The notes under the pieces were generated by a model. The model was not told the DNA's origin. It searched no databases and saw nothing but the letters and a program-made list of their open reading frames with translations. A stretch of 11,311 nt of DNA from an uncultured Alcaligenaceae bacterium (GTDB lineage: Bacteria; Pseudomonadota; Gammaproteobacteria; Burkholderiales; Burkholderiaceae_B): assembly GCA_937908115.1 (NCBI GenBank), contig CALEQZ010000052.1, positions 1-11,311 of the forward strand, in the 5' to 3' direction. Below are positions 1-7,092 of this stretch, piece by piece. Both the position numbers and the translations under genes were made by a program. Numbering within the stretch: the stretch's first letter is position 1; every line of letters begins with the position of its first letter.

Positions 1-490
1 CAGCCGGCGCCTTGGGCGCGGGGGCCTGGGCGCCGCTGTCGGCAGCGGCCAGCGCGTCGCCCTTGGTGATGCGGCCATCGCGGCCCGTGCCCTGCACCGA
101 CTCGGGCGCGATGTTGTTGTCGGCCATGATCTTGGCCGCGGCAGGCGAGGCGACGCTGCTGGCCTTGGCCGGCGCGGACTCGGCGGCGGCCGGCTGGGCG
201 GCTTCGGGCGCCTTGGGCGCTTCGGCCGCGGGCGCCGCAGCCGCCTTGGCATCGGTGTCGATGCGGGCGATGGGCTCGCCCGAGGTCACCGTGCTGCCGT
301 CACCCTTGATCACTTCAGCCAGCACGCCGGAGGCCGGGGCGGGCACTTCCAGCACGACCTTGTCGGTCTCGATCTCGATCAGGATTTCATCGGCTTGCAC
401 GGCTTCGCCGGGTTTTTTCTTCCAGGTCAGCAGCGTGGCTTCCGAGACGGATTCGGACAGCTGCGGAACGACGACGTCGGTAATGGCCAT
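1..490 (-). CDS. sucB: 2-oxoglutarate dehydrogenase E2 (dihydrolipoyl succinyltransferase), N-terminal part
   Basis: Dihydrolipoamide succinyltransferase is the core of the cytoplasmic 2-oxoglutarate dehydrogenase complex and transfers the succinyl group from E1-bound lipoate to CoA. Only about the first 163 residues are in the window; the gene runs off the left edge and the catalytic domain is missing. The visible part starts MAITDVVVPQLSESVSEATL and is a lipoyl domain, with the lipoyl-lysine motif EIETDKVVLEV at about residues 39-49 (Lys44, the position expected for SucB). An Ala/Pro-rich linker follows at about 70-110, then a peripheral subunit-binding domain (ASPAAAKIMADNNI...GTGRDGRITKGDALAA, about 115-150) that holds E1/E3. 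The ATG at 490-488 is preceded by an AAGGA ribosome-binding site at 503-507. It lies 48 bases after the sucA stop on the same strand, so the two are almost certainly co-transcribed. The SES/ETDKV signature favours SucB over AceF or BkdB. Confidence 0.96.
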   Translation of the reverse strand, partial: MAITDVVVPQLSESVSEATLLTWKKKPGEAVQADEILIEIETDKVVLEVPAPASGVLAEVIKGDGSTVTSGEPIARIDTDAKAAAAPAAEAPKAPEAAQPAAAESAPAKASSVASPAAAKIMADNNIAPESVQGTGRDGRITKGDALAAADSGAQAPAPKAPA

Positions 491-536
491 GGTGTTTCGT
501 ATTCCTTTCTAGCTAAGGGTTCGGTTCGTCGGGCGC

Positions 537-3407
537 TTACTTGGTCAGCATGAAGCCCTTGTATTTGGCGGCGAAGGCCTGCTCGATCAGCGCCTTTTGC
601 TGTTCGATGTGCTTGGCCAGGTAGCCGACGGCCGGAGAAGCCGAGGCCGGACGGCCGGCGTAGGCGAGCTTCTGGCCTTCCTTCATGTTCTCGTACAGGT
701 GGTGCTGTATGTAGAACCACGGCCCTTGGTTTTGCGGCTCATCCTGCACCCAGATGACTTCGGACGCCTTGGCGTACTTGCGCAGCTCTGCCTCGAAGGC
801 CTTGTGCGGGAACGGATACAGCTGCTCGACGCGGATGATGGCCACGTGCTTGGCCTCGCGCTCGCGGCGGGCGTTGACCAGGTCGTAGTAGACCTTGCCC
901 GAGCAGACGAGCACGCGCTTGACCGAGGCGGCGTCGATCGTTTCGTCGACCTCGCCGATCACGGTCTTGAAGCTGCCGCTGGCCAGGTCCGTCAGCGGCG
1001 AGCCGGCATCCTTGTTGCGAAGCAGCGACTTGGGCGTGAAGATGACCAGAGGCTTGCGGAACGGCCGGATCATCTGGCGACGCAGCAGGTGGAAGATCTG
1101 CGCGGCGGTAGTCGGCTGCACGGCCTGGATGTTGTTGTCCGCGCACAGCTGCAGGAAGCGCTCGATGCGCGCCGACGAGTGTTCCGGGCCCTGGCCTTCA
1201 TAGCCGTGCGGCAGCATCAGCGTCAGCCCGGATTGGCGGCCCCACTTGGCCTCGCCCGAGACGATGAACTGGTCGATGACGACCTGGGCGCCGTTGGCGA
1301 AGTCGCCGAATTGGGCTTCCCAGATGGTCAGCGTGTTGGGCTCGGCGGTCGAATAGCCGTACTCGAAACCCAAGACCGCCTCTTCGGACAGGACCGAGTC
1401 GATGACCGTGAAAGGCGCCTGCCCTTCGGATACGTTTTGCAGCGGAATGTAGGTGCCGTCGTCCCAGCGCTCGCGGTTCTGGTCGTGCAGCACGGCGTGG
1501 CGGTGCGAGAAGGTGCCGCGGCCGGAGTCCTGCCCGGTGATACGCACGGCGTAGCCAGAAGCCACCAGGCTGGCGAACGCGAGGTGTTCGCCCATGCCCC
1601 AGTCGAGGTTCATCTCGCCGCGGGCCATGGCGCGCCGGTCATTGAGCAGCTTGGCCACCAGCGGATGCACCGTGAAGCCTTCGGGCACCGTCGTGATGCG
1701 CTCGCCCAGGCGCTTGAGCTCGGCCAGCGGCACGGCCGTGTCGGCCTGGTCGGTCCACTTCGCGCCGATGAACGGCGACCAGTCGATGGCGTACTTGCTC
1801 TTGTAGTCGGTCAGCACGGGCTCGATGGTGCGGCGACCGTCCTCCATGTACTGGCGGTAGTCCTTGACCATCTGGTCCGGCTCGTCCGGGGCGAGCACGC
1901 CCTGGGCCACCAGCTTGTCGGCGTAGAGCTTGCGGGTGCCGGGGTGCTGGCTGATGCGCTTGTACATCAGCGGCTGGGTCAACGAAGGCGTGTCCTGCTC
2001 GTTGTGGCCCAGCTTGCGGAAGCAGACGATGTCGACCACCACGTCGTGGTGGAAGGCGTGGCGGTACGCCAGCGCGAGCTGGGTGACGAAGACCACGGCT
2101 TCCGGATCGTCGCCGTTGACGTGGAAGACTGGCGCTTCGATCATCTTGACCACGTCCGTGCAGTACAGCGTCGAGCGCGAGTCACGCGGGTCGGACGTGG
2201 TGAAGCCGATCTGGTTGTTGATGACGATGTGCACCGTGCCACCCGTGCCGTAGCCACGGGTCTGGGCAAGGTTGAGCGTTTCCATCACGACGCCCTGGCC
2301 CGCGAAGGCCGCGTCGCCGTGCACCAGCACGGGCAGGACCTGGCGGCCTTCCTTGTCGCCGCGGCGCTCCTGGCGCGCGCGCGCGCTGCCTTCGACCACG
2401 GGGTTGACGATTTCCAGGTGCGAGGGGTTGAAGGCCAGCGACAGGTGCACGGGCCCGCCGCGGGTGGACAGGTCGCTCGAGAAACCGTTGTGGTACTTGA
2501 CGTCGCCGTCGGTCAGGTTGTCGGCGTGCTTGCCTTCGAACTCGGCGAACAGGTCGGCGGGCATCTTGCCCATGATGTTGACCAGCATGTTCAGGCGACC
2601 GCGGTGGGCCATGCCCACGACGATTTCCTGAACGCCGGTCTCGCCGGCCATGTTGACCAGCTCGTCCATGGCGGCGATGAAGCTTTCGCCGCCTTCGAGT
2701 GAGAAGCGCTTCTGCCCGACGTACTTGGTGTGGAGGTAGCGCTCCAGGCCCTCGGCTTCGGTCAGCTGCTGCAGGATGTGGCGCTTGCGTTCCGGCGAGA
2801 AGCTGGGCGTGCCCAGGGTCGATTCCAGGCGCTCCTGGATCCAGCGCTTGGCCGCCGGATCGGAAATGTGCATGAACTCGACGCCGATGGTGCGGCAGTA
2901 CGTATCGCGCAACGCCTTCAGGATGTCGCGAAGCGTCATCGTGCTGGCGGTCGTGAAGTACGTATTGGTGGCCGCGTAGACCTGGTCGAGGTCGGCTTCG
3001 GTCAGGCCGTAGAAGGCCGGGTCGAGCTCGGGAATGTTGGGGCGGTCCTGCCGCTTGAGTGGATCGAGGTCGGCCCAGCGCGATCCGAGCGACCGATAGG
3101 CCGCGATCAGCGACTGGACGGCAACCTGCTTGCTAGCGACCGTCAGGTCGGCCTCGCGCGCGACCGGCGCAAAACCGCCGCTGCGCGCGCGTTGGGCGAA
3201 CGACTGGACGATGGGCGCATGGGCCTGGTCGCGGGTGGATTCCTGCCCATCCGCGGCGGGCAAGTGCTGCAGCTGGTCGAAGTATTCGCGCCAGTTCTCA
3301 GGGACGGAGCCGGGGTTGTCGAGATAGGCTTCGTAGAGCTCCTCGACGTACGGAGCGTTGCCCCCGAACAGATAGGAGGTAGATAAGGATTCGGTTTCCG
3401 ATGACAT
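537..3407 (-). CDS. sucA: 2-oxoglutarate dehydrogenase E1 component
   Basis: This is the thiamine-diphosphate-dependent E1 that decarboxylates 2-oxoglutarate and succinylates the lipoyl group of SucB in the TCA cycle. It is a complete 956-residue protein, close to the usual 930-960. The N-terminal E2-binding region is visible at about 10-50 (SYLFGGNAPYVEELYEAYLD...NWREYFDQL). The TPP domain carries GMAHRGRLN (265-273), FNPSHLE (326-332), HGDAAFAGQG (363-372) and NNQIGFTT (397-404). The two histidines in AHRGRLN and NPSHLE match active-site histidines of E. coli SucA. A transketolase-type pyrimidine-binding domain and a C-terminal domain follow (about 600-950; for example GQGPEHSSARIERFLQL). 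The start ATG at 3407-3405 puts the conserved N-terminus in register. Its Shine-Dalgarno (AGGTGA near 3420-3425) is weak and unusually far, about 12 nt away. The gene leads a sucA-sucB operon with its own promoter and a structured leader. Confidence 0.98.
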   Translation of the reverse strand: MSSETESLSTSYLFGGNAPYVEELYEAYLDNPGSVPENWREYFDQLQHLPAADGQESTRDQAHAPIVQSFAQRARSGGFAPVAREADLTVASKQVAVQSLIAAYRSLGSRWADLDPLKRQDRPNIPELDPAFYGLTEADLDQVYAATNTYFTTASTMTLRDILKALRDTYCRTIGVEFMHISDPAAKRWIQERLESTLGTPSFSPERKRHILQQLTEAEGLERYLHTKYVGQKRFSLEGGESFIAAMDELVNMAGETGVQEIVVGMAHRGRLNMLVNIMGKMPADLFAEFEGKHADNLTDGDVKYHNGFSSDLSTRGGPVHLSLAFNPSHLEIVNPVVEGSARARQERRGDKEGRQVLPVLVHGDAAFAGQGVVMETLNLAQTRGYGTGGTVHIVINNQIGFTTSDPRDSRSTLYCTDVVKMIEAPVFHVNGDDPEAVVFVTQLALAYRHAFHHDVVVDIVCFRKLGHNEQDTPSLTQPLMYKRISQHPGTRKLYADKLVAQGVLAPDEPDQMVKDYRQYMEDGRRTIEPVLTDYKSKYAIDWSPFIGAKWTDQADTAVPLAELKRLGERITTVPEGFTVHPLVAKLLNDRRAMARGEMNLDWGMGEHLAFASLVASGYAVRITGQDSGRGTFSHRHAVLHDQNRERWDDGTYIPLQNVSEGQAPFTVIDSVLSEEAVLGFEYGYSTAEPNTLTIWEAQFGDFANGAQVVIDQFIVSGEAKWGRQSGLTLMLPHGYEGQGPEHSSARIERFLQLCADNNIQAVQPTTAAQIFHLLRRQMIRPFRKPLVIFTPKSLLRNKDAGSPLTDLASGSFKTVIGEVDETIDAASVKRVLVCSGKVYYDLVNARREREAKHVAIIRVEQLYPFPHKAFEAELRKYAKASEVIWVQDEPQNQGPWFYIQHHLYENMKEGQKLAYAGRPASASPAVGYLAKHIEQQKALIEQAFAAKYKGFMLTK

Positions 3408-3572
3408 GTCTATTACGCTTCACCTTGCCGGGTGCTTCACCCGTTACGATGCAGGAAAACCTTCCGCGACACGGCTTCACCGATTAGCGGATAGCGGGGG
3501 GCAGAAGGCGCTTGATAGCCTCTAGGGCACGCCATATGCAAGACAGCGTCGGCACGGAGCGCCCTAGGCCAT
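3408..3572 (-). ncRNA. Structured sucA 5' leader, candidate sucA RNA motif
   Basis: This is the probable untranslated leader of sucA. Read on the minus strand it contains a 9-bp stem (one G-U pair) between 3567-3559 (CTAGGGCGC) and 3530-3522 (GTGCCCTAG), enclosing 28 nt. A small GGAA/TTCC hairpin lies at 3465-3454, and a perfect CGGGTG/CACCCG hairpin with an AAG loop at 3443-3429. The CACC of the last hairpin could instead pair with GGTG at 3424-3421, the only Shine-Dalgarno-like sequence before sucA. The two folds are mutually exclusive. Established knowledge: a conserved 'sucA RNA' motif has been described upstream of sucA in Burkholderiales, with part of its structure overlapping the Shine-Dalgarno, and proposed as cis-regulatory. 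That this leader is a member is inferred from position, taxonomy and architecture; I could not compare it with the covariance model. Confidence 0.5.
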
Positions 3573-3578
3573 GGCGCC

Positions 3579-3608
3579 AGTATAGCCCCTTCGATGCGAC
3601 TTTGTCCG
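3579..3608 (-). promoter_or_regulatory. Probable sigma-70 promoter of sucA-sucB
   Basis: On the minus strand a -10 hexamer TATACT (3584-3579, 5 of 6 matches) lies 18 bp from a -35-like CGGACA (3608-3603, 4 of 6). Transcription would start near 3572, giving a leader of about 165 nt. The promoter sits just past the lrp stop codon, so sucA need not depend on lrp transcription. A weaker pair further downstream (TTGCAT/TATCAA) also exists, so the start site is not certain. Confidence 0.5.
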
Positions 3609-3618
3609 GCCGAAATCG

Positions 3619-3632
3619 GGCCGCCGGCGGCC
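3619..3632 (-). terminator. Palindrome at the lrp stop, weak terminator candidate
   Basis: A perfect 14-bp GC palindrome (GGCCGCCGGCGGCC) begins in the last base of the lrp stop codon. No U tract follows on the minus strand (only CGATTTC), so it is at best a weak or Rho-assisted terminator. It could separate lrp from the sucA promoter immediately downstream. Confidence 0.25.
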
Positions 3633-4096
3633 TACGCCACCGGCAGGGCGGTCTGGTACTTGACCTGCTTGAGCGCGAAACCCGAGCGGATGTTCTTGAC
3701 GCCCGGAATGCGGGTCAGGTGGCTGACGATGAACCGCTCCAGCGCCTGCATGTCCGGCACCACCACGCGCAGCAGGTAATCGGCATCGCCCGTCATCAGG
3801 TAGCACTCCATGACTTCCGGGTAGTCGGCCATGGCCTTCTGGAAGCGCGCCAGTTCCGAGTCGATCTGCTTTTCCAGGCTGACCTGGATGAAGACGTTCA
3901 GGTTCAGCCCCAGCTTGACCGGGTCGGCGAGCGCCACATAGCGGCGAATCACGCCGGCACGCTCCAAGGCCTTGACGCGCGCCAGGCATGGCGAGGGGGA
4001 CAGGTGCACCCGCCGGGCCAGTTCCACGTTGGTGATGCTGCAATCGTTCTGGAGGATCTCCAGGATGCGGCGGTCCGTGGGATCGATCGAAGGCAT
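3632..4096 (-). CDS. Lrp/AsnC-family transcriptional regulator
   Basis: This is a DNA-binding regulator of the leucine-responsive (feast/famine) family, a cytoplasmic dimer or octamer that usually senses an amino acid. The 154-residue protein has the family's usual length. It has an N-terminal helix-turn-helix (about 5-55; DRRILEILQNDCSITNVELA, then RRVHLSPSPCLARVKALERAG) and a C-terminal RAM ligand-binding domain (about 65-145; VMECYLMTGDADYLLRVVVP, with the GDxDYLL effector-pocket motif, then FIVSHLTRIPGV). The ATG at 4096-4094 is set by a good ribosome-binding site, GGGAG at 4107-4103, 6 nt away. It is divergent from the AceE/MdeB-like E1 gene, with a perfect inverted repeat in the shared 123-bp intergenic region. 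Regulation of that gene and of itself is therefore likely. An Lrp-type regulator, MdeR, controls mdeAB in P. putida, a parallel arrangement. The actual effector cannot be read from the sequence. Confidence 0.93.
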   Translation of the reverse strand: MPSIDPTDRRILEILQNDCSITNVELARRVHLSPSPCLARVKALERAGVIRRYVALADPVKLGLNLNVFIQVSLEKQIDSELARFQKAMADYPEVMECYLMTGDADYLLRVVVPDMQALERFIVSHLTRIPGVKNIRSGFALKQVKYQTALPVA

Positions 4097-4118
4097 TTTT
4101 GTCTCCCAGATTGACCAA

Positions 4119-4139
4119 TTGCAGCATGATATGCTGCAA
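4119..4139. promoter_or_regulatory. Perfect inverted repeat, probable Lrp-family operator
   Basis: TTGCAGCAT (4119-4127) and ATGCTGCAA (4131-4139) are exact reverse complements around a GAT spacer. The repeat is AT-richer than its surroundings and lies between the divergent lrp and E1 genes, 22 bases upstream of the regulator's start codon. Lrp/AsnC proteins typically bind such interrupted palindromes next to their own gene. It overlaps the candidate -10 of the regulator gene (autorepression) and the -35 zone of the E1 gene. The repeat is seen directly; its assignment to this regulator is inference. Confidence 0.7.
4126..4131 (-). promoter_or_regulatory. Candidate -10 element of the lrp-family gene
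   Basis: TATCAT on the minus strand (5 of 6 matches) lies inside the inverted repeat, with only a poor -35 (GTTCCA, 16 bp upstream). The start would fall near 4119, leaving a leader of about 22 nt. A regulator bound to the palindrome would cover this promoter. Confidence 0.3.
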
Positions 4140-4153
4140 ATACCTGTTGGAAC

Positions 4154-4159
4154 TATCAT
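4154..4159 (+). promoter_or_regulatory. Candidate -10 element of the AceE/MdeB-like gene
   Basis: TATCAT (5 of 6 matches to consensus) lies on the plus strand without a recognisable -35 at the right spacing. The inverted repeat occupies the -35 region, centred about 37 bp before the inferred start near 4166. Lack of a -35 plus an adjoining regulator site would suit activator dependence, but this is inferred. Confidence 0.3.
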
Positions 4160-4203
4160 TTTCGGCGACCCATGCCGCGCGCGCGGGGCTACGATGGCAG
4201 GCA

Positions 4204-4212
4204 AAGGAGGAG
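4204..4212 (+). promoter_or_regulatory. Strong ribosome-binding site fixing the E1 start
   Basis: AAAGGAGGA has its GGAGG core at 4206-4210, nine bases before the ATG at 4220. It rules out the in-frame upstream ATG at 4172, which would add a 16-residue Arg-rich extension and has no comparable site. Confidence 0.85.
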
Positions 4213-4219
4213 ACGCGCC

Positions 4220-6910
4220 ATGCATCCCAGAGACCTGCCTGCCGGGCTGTCCGACCCAGCCGATATCGATCCCCAAGAAACCGCCGAATGGTGCGACGCG
4301 CTGGCCGCCCTGGTGCAGCATGCCGGCCCGCAGCGCGCGGCCTTCGTGCTGGATCGGCTGGCCCAGCAGGCCAGCGCGCTGGGCGTGCGCAGCGCCGGCC
4401 GCATCCGCACTCCCTACCTGAACACCATCCCGGTGGACGAACAGCCGCCCTACCCCGGCGACCTCGACCTGGAGCGGCGCCTGGCCTCGATCAACCGCTG
4501 GAATGCCCTGGCCATGGTGGTGCGCGCCAACAAAGCCTACGGGGAGCTGGGCGGCCACATCGCCAGCTATGCCTCGGCCGCCGACCTTTTCGAGGTCGGG
4601 TTCAACCATTTCTTTCGCGCCGGCGAGAACGGCGACCTGGTCTTCATGCAGCCGCACTCGGCGCCCGGCATCTACGCGCGCGCCTTCCTGGAGGGCCGGC
4701 TGGGCGAGGCCGACCTGGCGTGCTTCCGCCGCGAAGTAGCCGCCCCTGGCATGGGCGCGCGAGGCTTGTCGTCCTACCCCCACCCTTGGCTGATGCCGGA
4801 CTTCTGGCAGTTTCCCACCGGGTCCATGGGCATTGGCCCGATCAACGCCATCTACCAGGCCCGCTTCATGCGCTATTTGCAGCACCGGGGATTACTGCCT
4901 GCGTCGGACCGCCGGGTGTGGGGCATTTTCGGCGACGGCGAGATGGACGAGCCCGAGGCCGTCGCCGCGCTGACGCTGGCCGCCCGCGAGGGCCTGGACA
5001 ACCTGGTCTTCGTCATCAACTGCAACCTGCAGCGCCTGGACGGCCCGGTGCGCGGCAACGGCCGCATCGTCGACGAACTGGAAACGCTCTTTTCCGGCGC
5101 CGGCTGGAACGTCATCAAGGTGCTCTGGGGCTCGGACTGGGACCCGCTATTTGCCCGCGACCGCACCGGCGCCCTGGCGCGCGCCTTCGCGCGCACCGTC
5201 GACGGCCAGTTCCAGACCTTTGCGGCCAAGGACGGCGCCTACAACCGCCAGCACTTTTTCGGCGCGGATCCCGAGCTGGCCGCCCTGGTGGCCGATTGGA
5301 GCGACGACGCCATCGACCGCCTGCACCGGGGCGGCCACGACATGGTCAAGATCTATGCCGCCTACCACCGCGCAGTGCGGCATCGCGGACAACCCACCGT
5401 GATCCTGGCCCAGACCAAGAAAGGCTACGGCATGGGCCAGGCCGGCCAGGGTCGCATGACGACCCACCAGCAGAAAAAGCTCGACGCCGACGCGCTGCTG
5501 GCTTTCCGCGACCGGTTCGCCCTGCCGCTGTCGGACGAAGACTGCCTGGCGCTGAAGTTCTACCGCCCGGCCGACGACAGCCCCGAGGTGCGCTATGCCC
5601 AGGAACGGCGCGCCACGCTGGGCGGCCCCCTGCCCGCGCGGCGCGGCGCGGCACCCGCGCTGGCCGTGCCGCCGGCGCAGGATTGGGGCCGCTTCGCCCT
5701 GCAGCCCGGTGGCAAGGAGATGTCCAGCACGATGGCGGTGGTGCGCATGCTGTCGCAGCTGCTCAAGGACCCCGCGCTCGGCCCGCGCATCGTGCCCATC
5801 GTCGCCGACGAGGCACGCACCTTCGGCATGGCCAACCTGTTTCGCCAGGTCGGCATTTATTCGTCGCAAGGACAGCTGTACGAACCCGAGGATATCGGCT
5901 CGGTCCTGTATTACCGCGAGGCGCGCGACGGGCAGATCCTGGAGGAAGGCATCACCGAGGCCGGCGCGATGTCGTCCTGGACGGCCGCAGGCACGAGCTA
6001 CTCCACGCACGGCCTGGCCATGCTGCCGTGCTACATCTACTACTCCATCTTCGGCTTCCAGCGCGTGGGCGACCTGATCTGGGCTGCCGCCGACCAGCGC
6101 GTGCGTGGCTTCTTGATCGGCGCCACCTCCGGGCGCACGACGCTGGGTGGTGAAGGCCTGCAACACCAGGACGGTGCCAGCCATTTGATCGCCACCACCG
6201 TGCCGAACTGCCGCGCCTACGACCCGGCTTACGCCTACGAGCTGGCCACGCTGCTCGAGCACGGCATGCGCCGCATGCTCGACGAACGCCGCGACGAGTT
6301 CTACTACCTGACCGTCACCAACGAATCGTTGCCGCAGCCGGACATGCCCGAAGGCCAGGACGTGCGCGACGGCATCGTGCGCGGCCTGTACCGCGTGCAC
6401 GGCGCGCAGGGCGACGCGCAAGTCCGCCTGCTGGGCGCCGGGCCCATGCTGGCCGAGGCGCTGAAAGCGGCGGACACGCTGGCCCGCGACCATGGCGTGG
6501 CTGCCGAGGTCTGGAGCGTGACCAGCTTTTCGGAGCTGGCCCGCGATGGCCACGCTTGCGAGCGCGCGCGGCTGCTCGGGCTGCCCGGCGGCGAGCCCTG
6601 GGTGGCGCGGCAGCTGGGTGGAGCCCGCCTGCCCACGGTGGCCGCCAGCGACTACGTGCGCGCCGTGCCCGAGCAAATCCGTGCGTGGATCCCCGGCCCC
6701 TACCGTACCCTGGGCACCGACGGCTTTGGGCGCAGCGACACGCGCGCCGCCCTGCGCGACTTTTTCGAGGTCGGCAGCCAGTGGATCGTGCTCGCGGCGC
6801 TAGAGTTGCTGGCGCGTGAACCGGGCGCCAGCGTCGATCCCGCGTCCGTGCAGGCGCTGCGCACGGCGCTCGGCGCCCAGGGCCGGACAGCGCCGCCCTG
6901 GGAACGGTAA
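4220..6910 (+). CDS. mdeB: Homodimeric AceE/MdeB-type 2-oxo acid dehydrogenase E1
   Basis: This thiamine-diphosphate enzyme decarboxylates a 2-oxo acid and acylates the lipoyl group of an E2. It is complete at 896 residues (E. coli AceE is 887) and colinear with homodimeric pyruvate dehydrogenase E1. The TPP/Mg site is GDGEMDEPE (238-246) through INCNLQRLDGP (N267, N269). The mobile-loop His is H416 (TTHQQKK), the cofactor-activating Glu is E580 (ITEAGAMSSW), the active-site His is H649 (GLQHQDG), and the C-terminal GTDGFGRSD is at 832-840. By my alignment from memory these equal E. coli H407, E571 and H640, all retained. Where E. coli has GHSH, this protein has GASH (A653). A family of AceE paralogs, including P. 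putida MdeB (2-oxobutyrate), is often paired with an Lrp-type regulator and methionine gamma-lyase. The divergent Lrp gene and absence of aceF/lpd here favour that paralog over housekeeping AceE. The exact substrate is unproven. A palindrome follows the stop. Confidence 0.82.
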   Translation: MHPRDLPAGLSDPADIDPQETAEWCDALAALVQHAGPQRAAFVLDRLAQQASALGVRSAGRIRTPYLNTIPVDEQPPYPGDLDLERRLASINRWNALAMVVRANKAYGELGGHIASYASAADLFEVGFNHFFRAGENGDLVFMQPHSAPGIYARAFLEGRLGEADLACFRREVAAPGMGARGLSSYPHPWLMPDFWQFPTGSMGIGPINAIYQARFMRYLQHRGLLPASDRRVWGIFGDGEMDEPEAVAALTLAAREGLDNLVFVINCNLQRLDGPVRGNGRIVDELETLFSGAGWNVIKVLWGSDWDPLFARDRTGALARAFARTVDGQFQTFAAKDGAYNRQHFFGADPELAALVADWSDDAIDRLHRGGHDMVKIYAAYHRAVRHRGQPTVILAQTKKGYGMGQAGQGRMTTHQQKKLDADALLAFRDRFALPLSDEDCLALKFYRPADDSPEVRYAQERRATLGGPLPARRGAAPALAVPPAQDWGRFALQPGGKEMSSTMAVVRMLSQLLKDPALGPRIVPIVADEARTFGMANLFRQVGIYSSQGQLYEPEDIGSVLYYREARDGQILEEGITEAGAMSSWTAAGTSYSTHGLAMLPCYIYYSIFGFQRVGDLIWAAADQRVRGFLIGATSGRTTLGGEGLQHQDGASHLIATTVPNCRAYDPAYAYELATLLEHGMRRMLDERRDEFYYLTVTNESLPQPDMPEGQDVRDGIVRGLYRVHGAQGDAQVRLLGAGPMLAEALKAADTLARDHGVAAEVWSVTSFSELARDGHACERARLLGLPGGEPWVARQLGGARLPTVAASDYVRAVPEQIRAWIPGPYRTLGTDGFGRSDTRAALRDFFEVGSQWIVLAALELLAREPGASVDPASVQALRTALGAQGRTAPPWER

Positions 6911-6925
6911 GCCGGCAGACTGCCC

Positions 6926-6947
6926 CGCCCGCCCTCGAGGGCGGGCG
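6926..6947 (+). terminator. 22-bp perfect palindrome after the E1 gene
   Basis: CGCCCGCCCTC (6926-6936) is followed directly by its exact reverse complement (6937-6947), 15 bases after the stop of the AceE/MdeB-like gene. As RNA it could form a very stable GC hairpin. Only CCTTCG follows, not a U tract, so intrinsic termination is uncertain; it may stabilise the transcript end or act with Rho. Confidence 0.4.
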
Positions 6948-6968
6948 CCTTCGCGCCCCTGCTGCCGC

Positions 6969-6993
6969 GCGTCGCAGCAGTTAGCTGCGACGC
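6969..6993. repeat. 10-bp perfect inverted repeat, possible operator
   Basis: GCGTCGCAGC (6969-6978) and GCTGCGACGC (6984-6993) are exact reverse complements separated by AGTTA. It lies about 145 bases upstream of maeB. The AT spacer and the arm and spacer lengths would suit a dimeric regulator site as well as an RNA hairpin. No T tract follows, so a terminator is less likely. It shares GCAGC/GCTGC with the 4119-4139 repeat, but the full sites differ. Confidence 0.4.
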
Positions 6994-7056
6994 AACATGC
7001 CGTCGACGCCATTTCCTGTTCAAATAGCCGCCCATGCCGAAATTCCGGCACCGCAG

Positions 7057-7092
7057 GGCGCGCCCGGCAACGGGCGCGCCGATTCCTTTTTT
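7057..7092 (+). terminator. Intrinsic terminator-like hairpin ahead of maeB
   Basis: GGCGCGCCCG (7057-7066) pairs perfectly with CGGGCGCGCC (7071-7080) around a GCAA loop, a GNRA tetraloop. Six T residues lie at 7087-7092 after a GATTCC gap. It ends only 45 bases before the maeB ATG. It may terminate transcripts coming from the upstream E1 gene. If the maeB promoter lies upstream of it, it could act as an attenuator in the maeB leader. I see no convincing sigma-70 promoter on either side to decide between these. Confidence 0.5.

Noticed and set aside
597..2702. 701-codon open frame on the plus strand, antisense to sucA
   Set aside because: It lies wholly opposite the unmistakable sucA. The translation is Val/Arg/Gly/His-rich with no recognisable domain, as expected from the antisense frame of a GC-rich gene.
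3298..3480. 60-codon open frame starting in the sucA leader (possible leader peptide)
   Set aside because: It starts with GTG, overlaps the sucA start in another frame, and has no regulatory codon run. It is more likely chance.
4172..4219. Upstream in-frame ATG for the E1 gene (16 extra residues)
   Set aside because: The extension is Arg-rich and unlike the family N-terminus, and the AAAGGAGGA site points to the ATG at 4220.
4097..4885. Long N-terminal extension of the Lrp-family gene
   Set aside because: The open frame continues upstream only because of high GC. The family N-terminus and GGGAG site fix the start at 4096, and the extension would run through the divergent promoter region and the E1 gene.
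4099..6153. 684-codon open frame on the plus strand overlapping the AceE/MdeB-like gene
   Set aside because: It is Arg/Pro/Gly-rich shadow coding in another frame. The overlapping frame matches a full conserved E1 family with an excellent ribosome-binding site.
5147..6676. 509-codon minus-strand open frame opposite the E1 gene
   Set aside because: Antisense shadow without family resemblance; similar frames lie opposite maeB (6700-8415 and 8437-9591).
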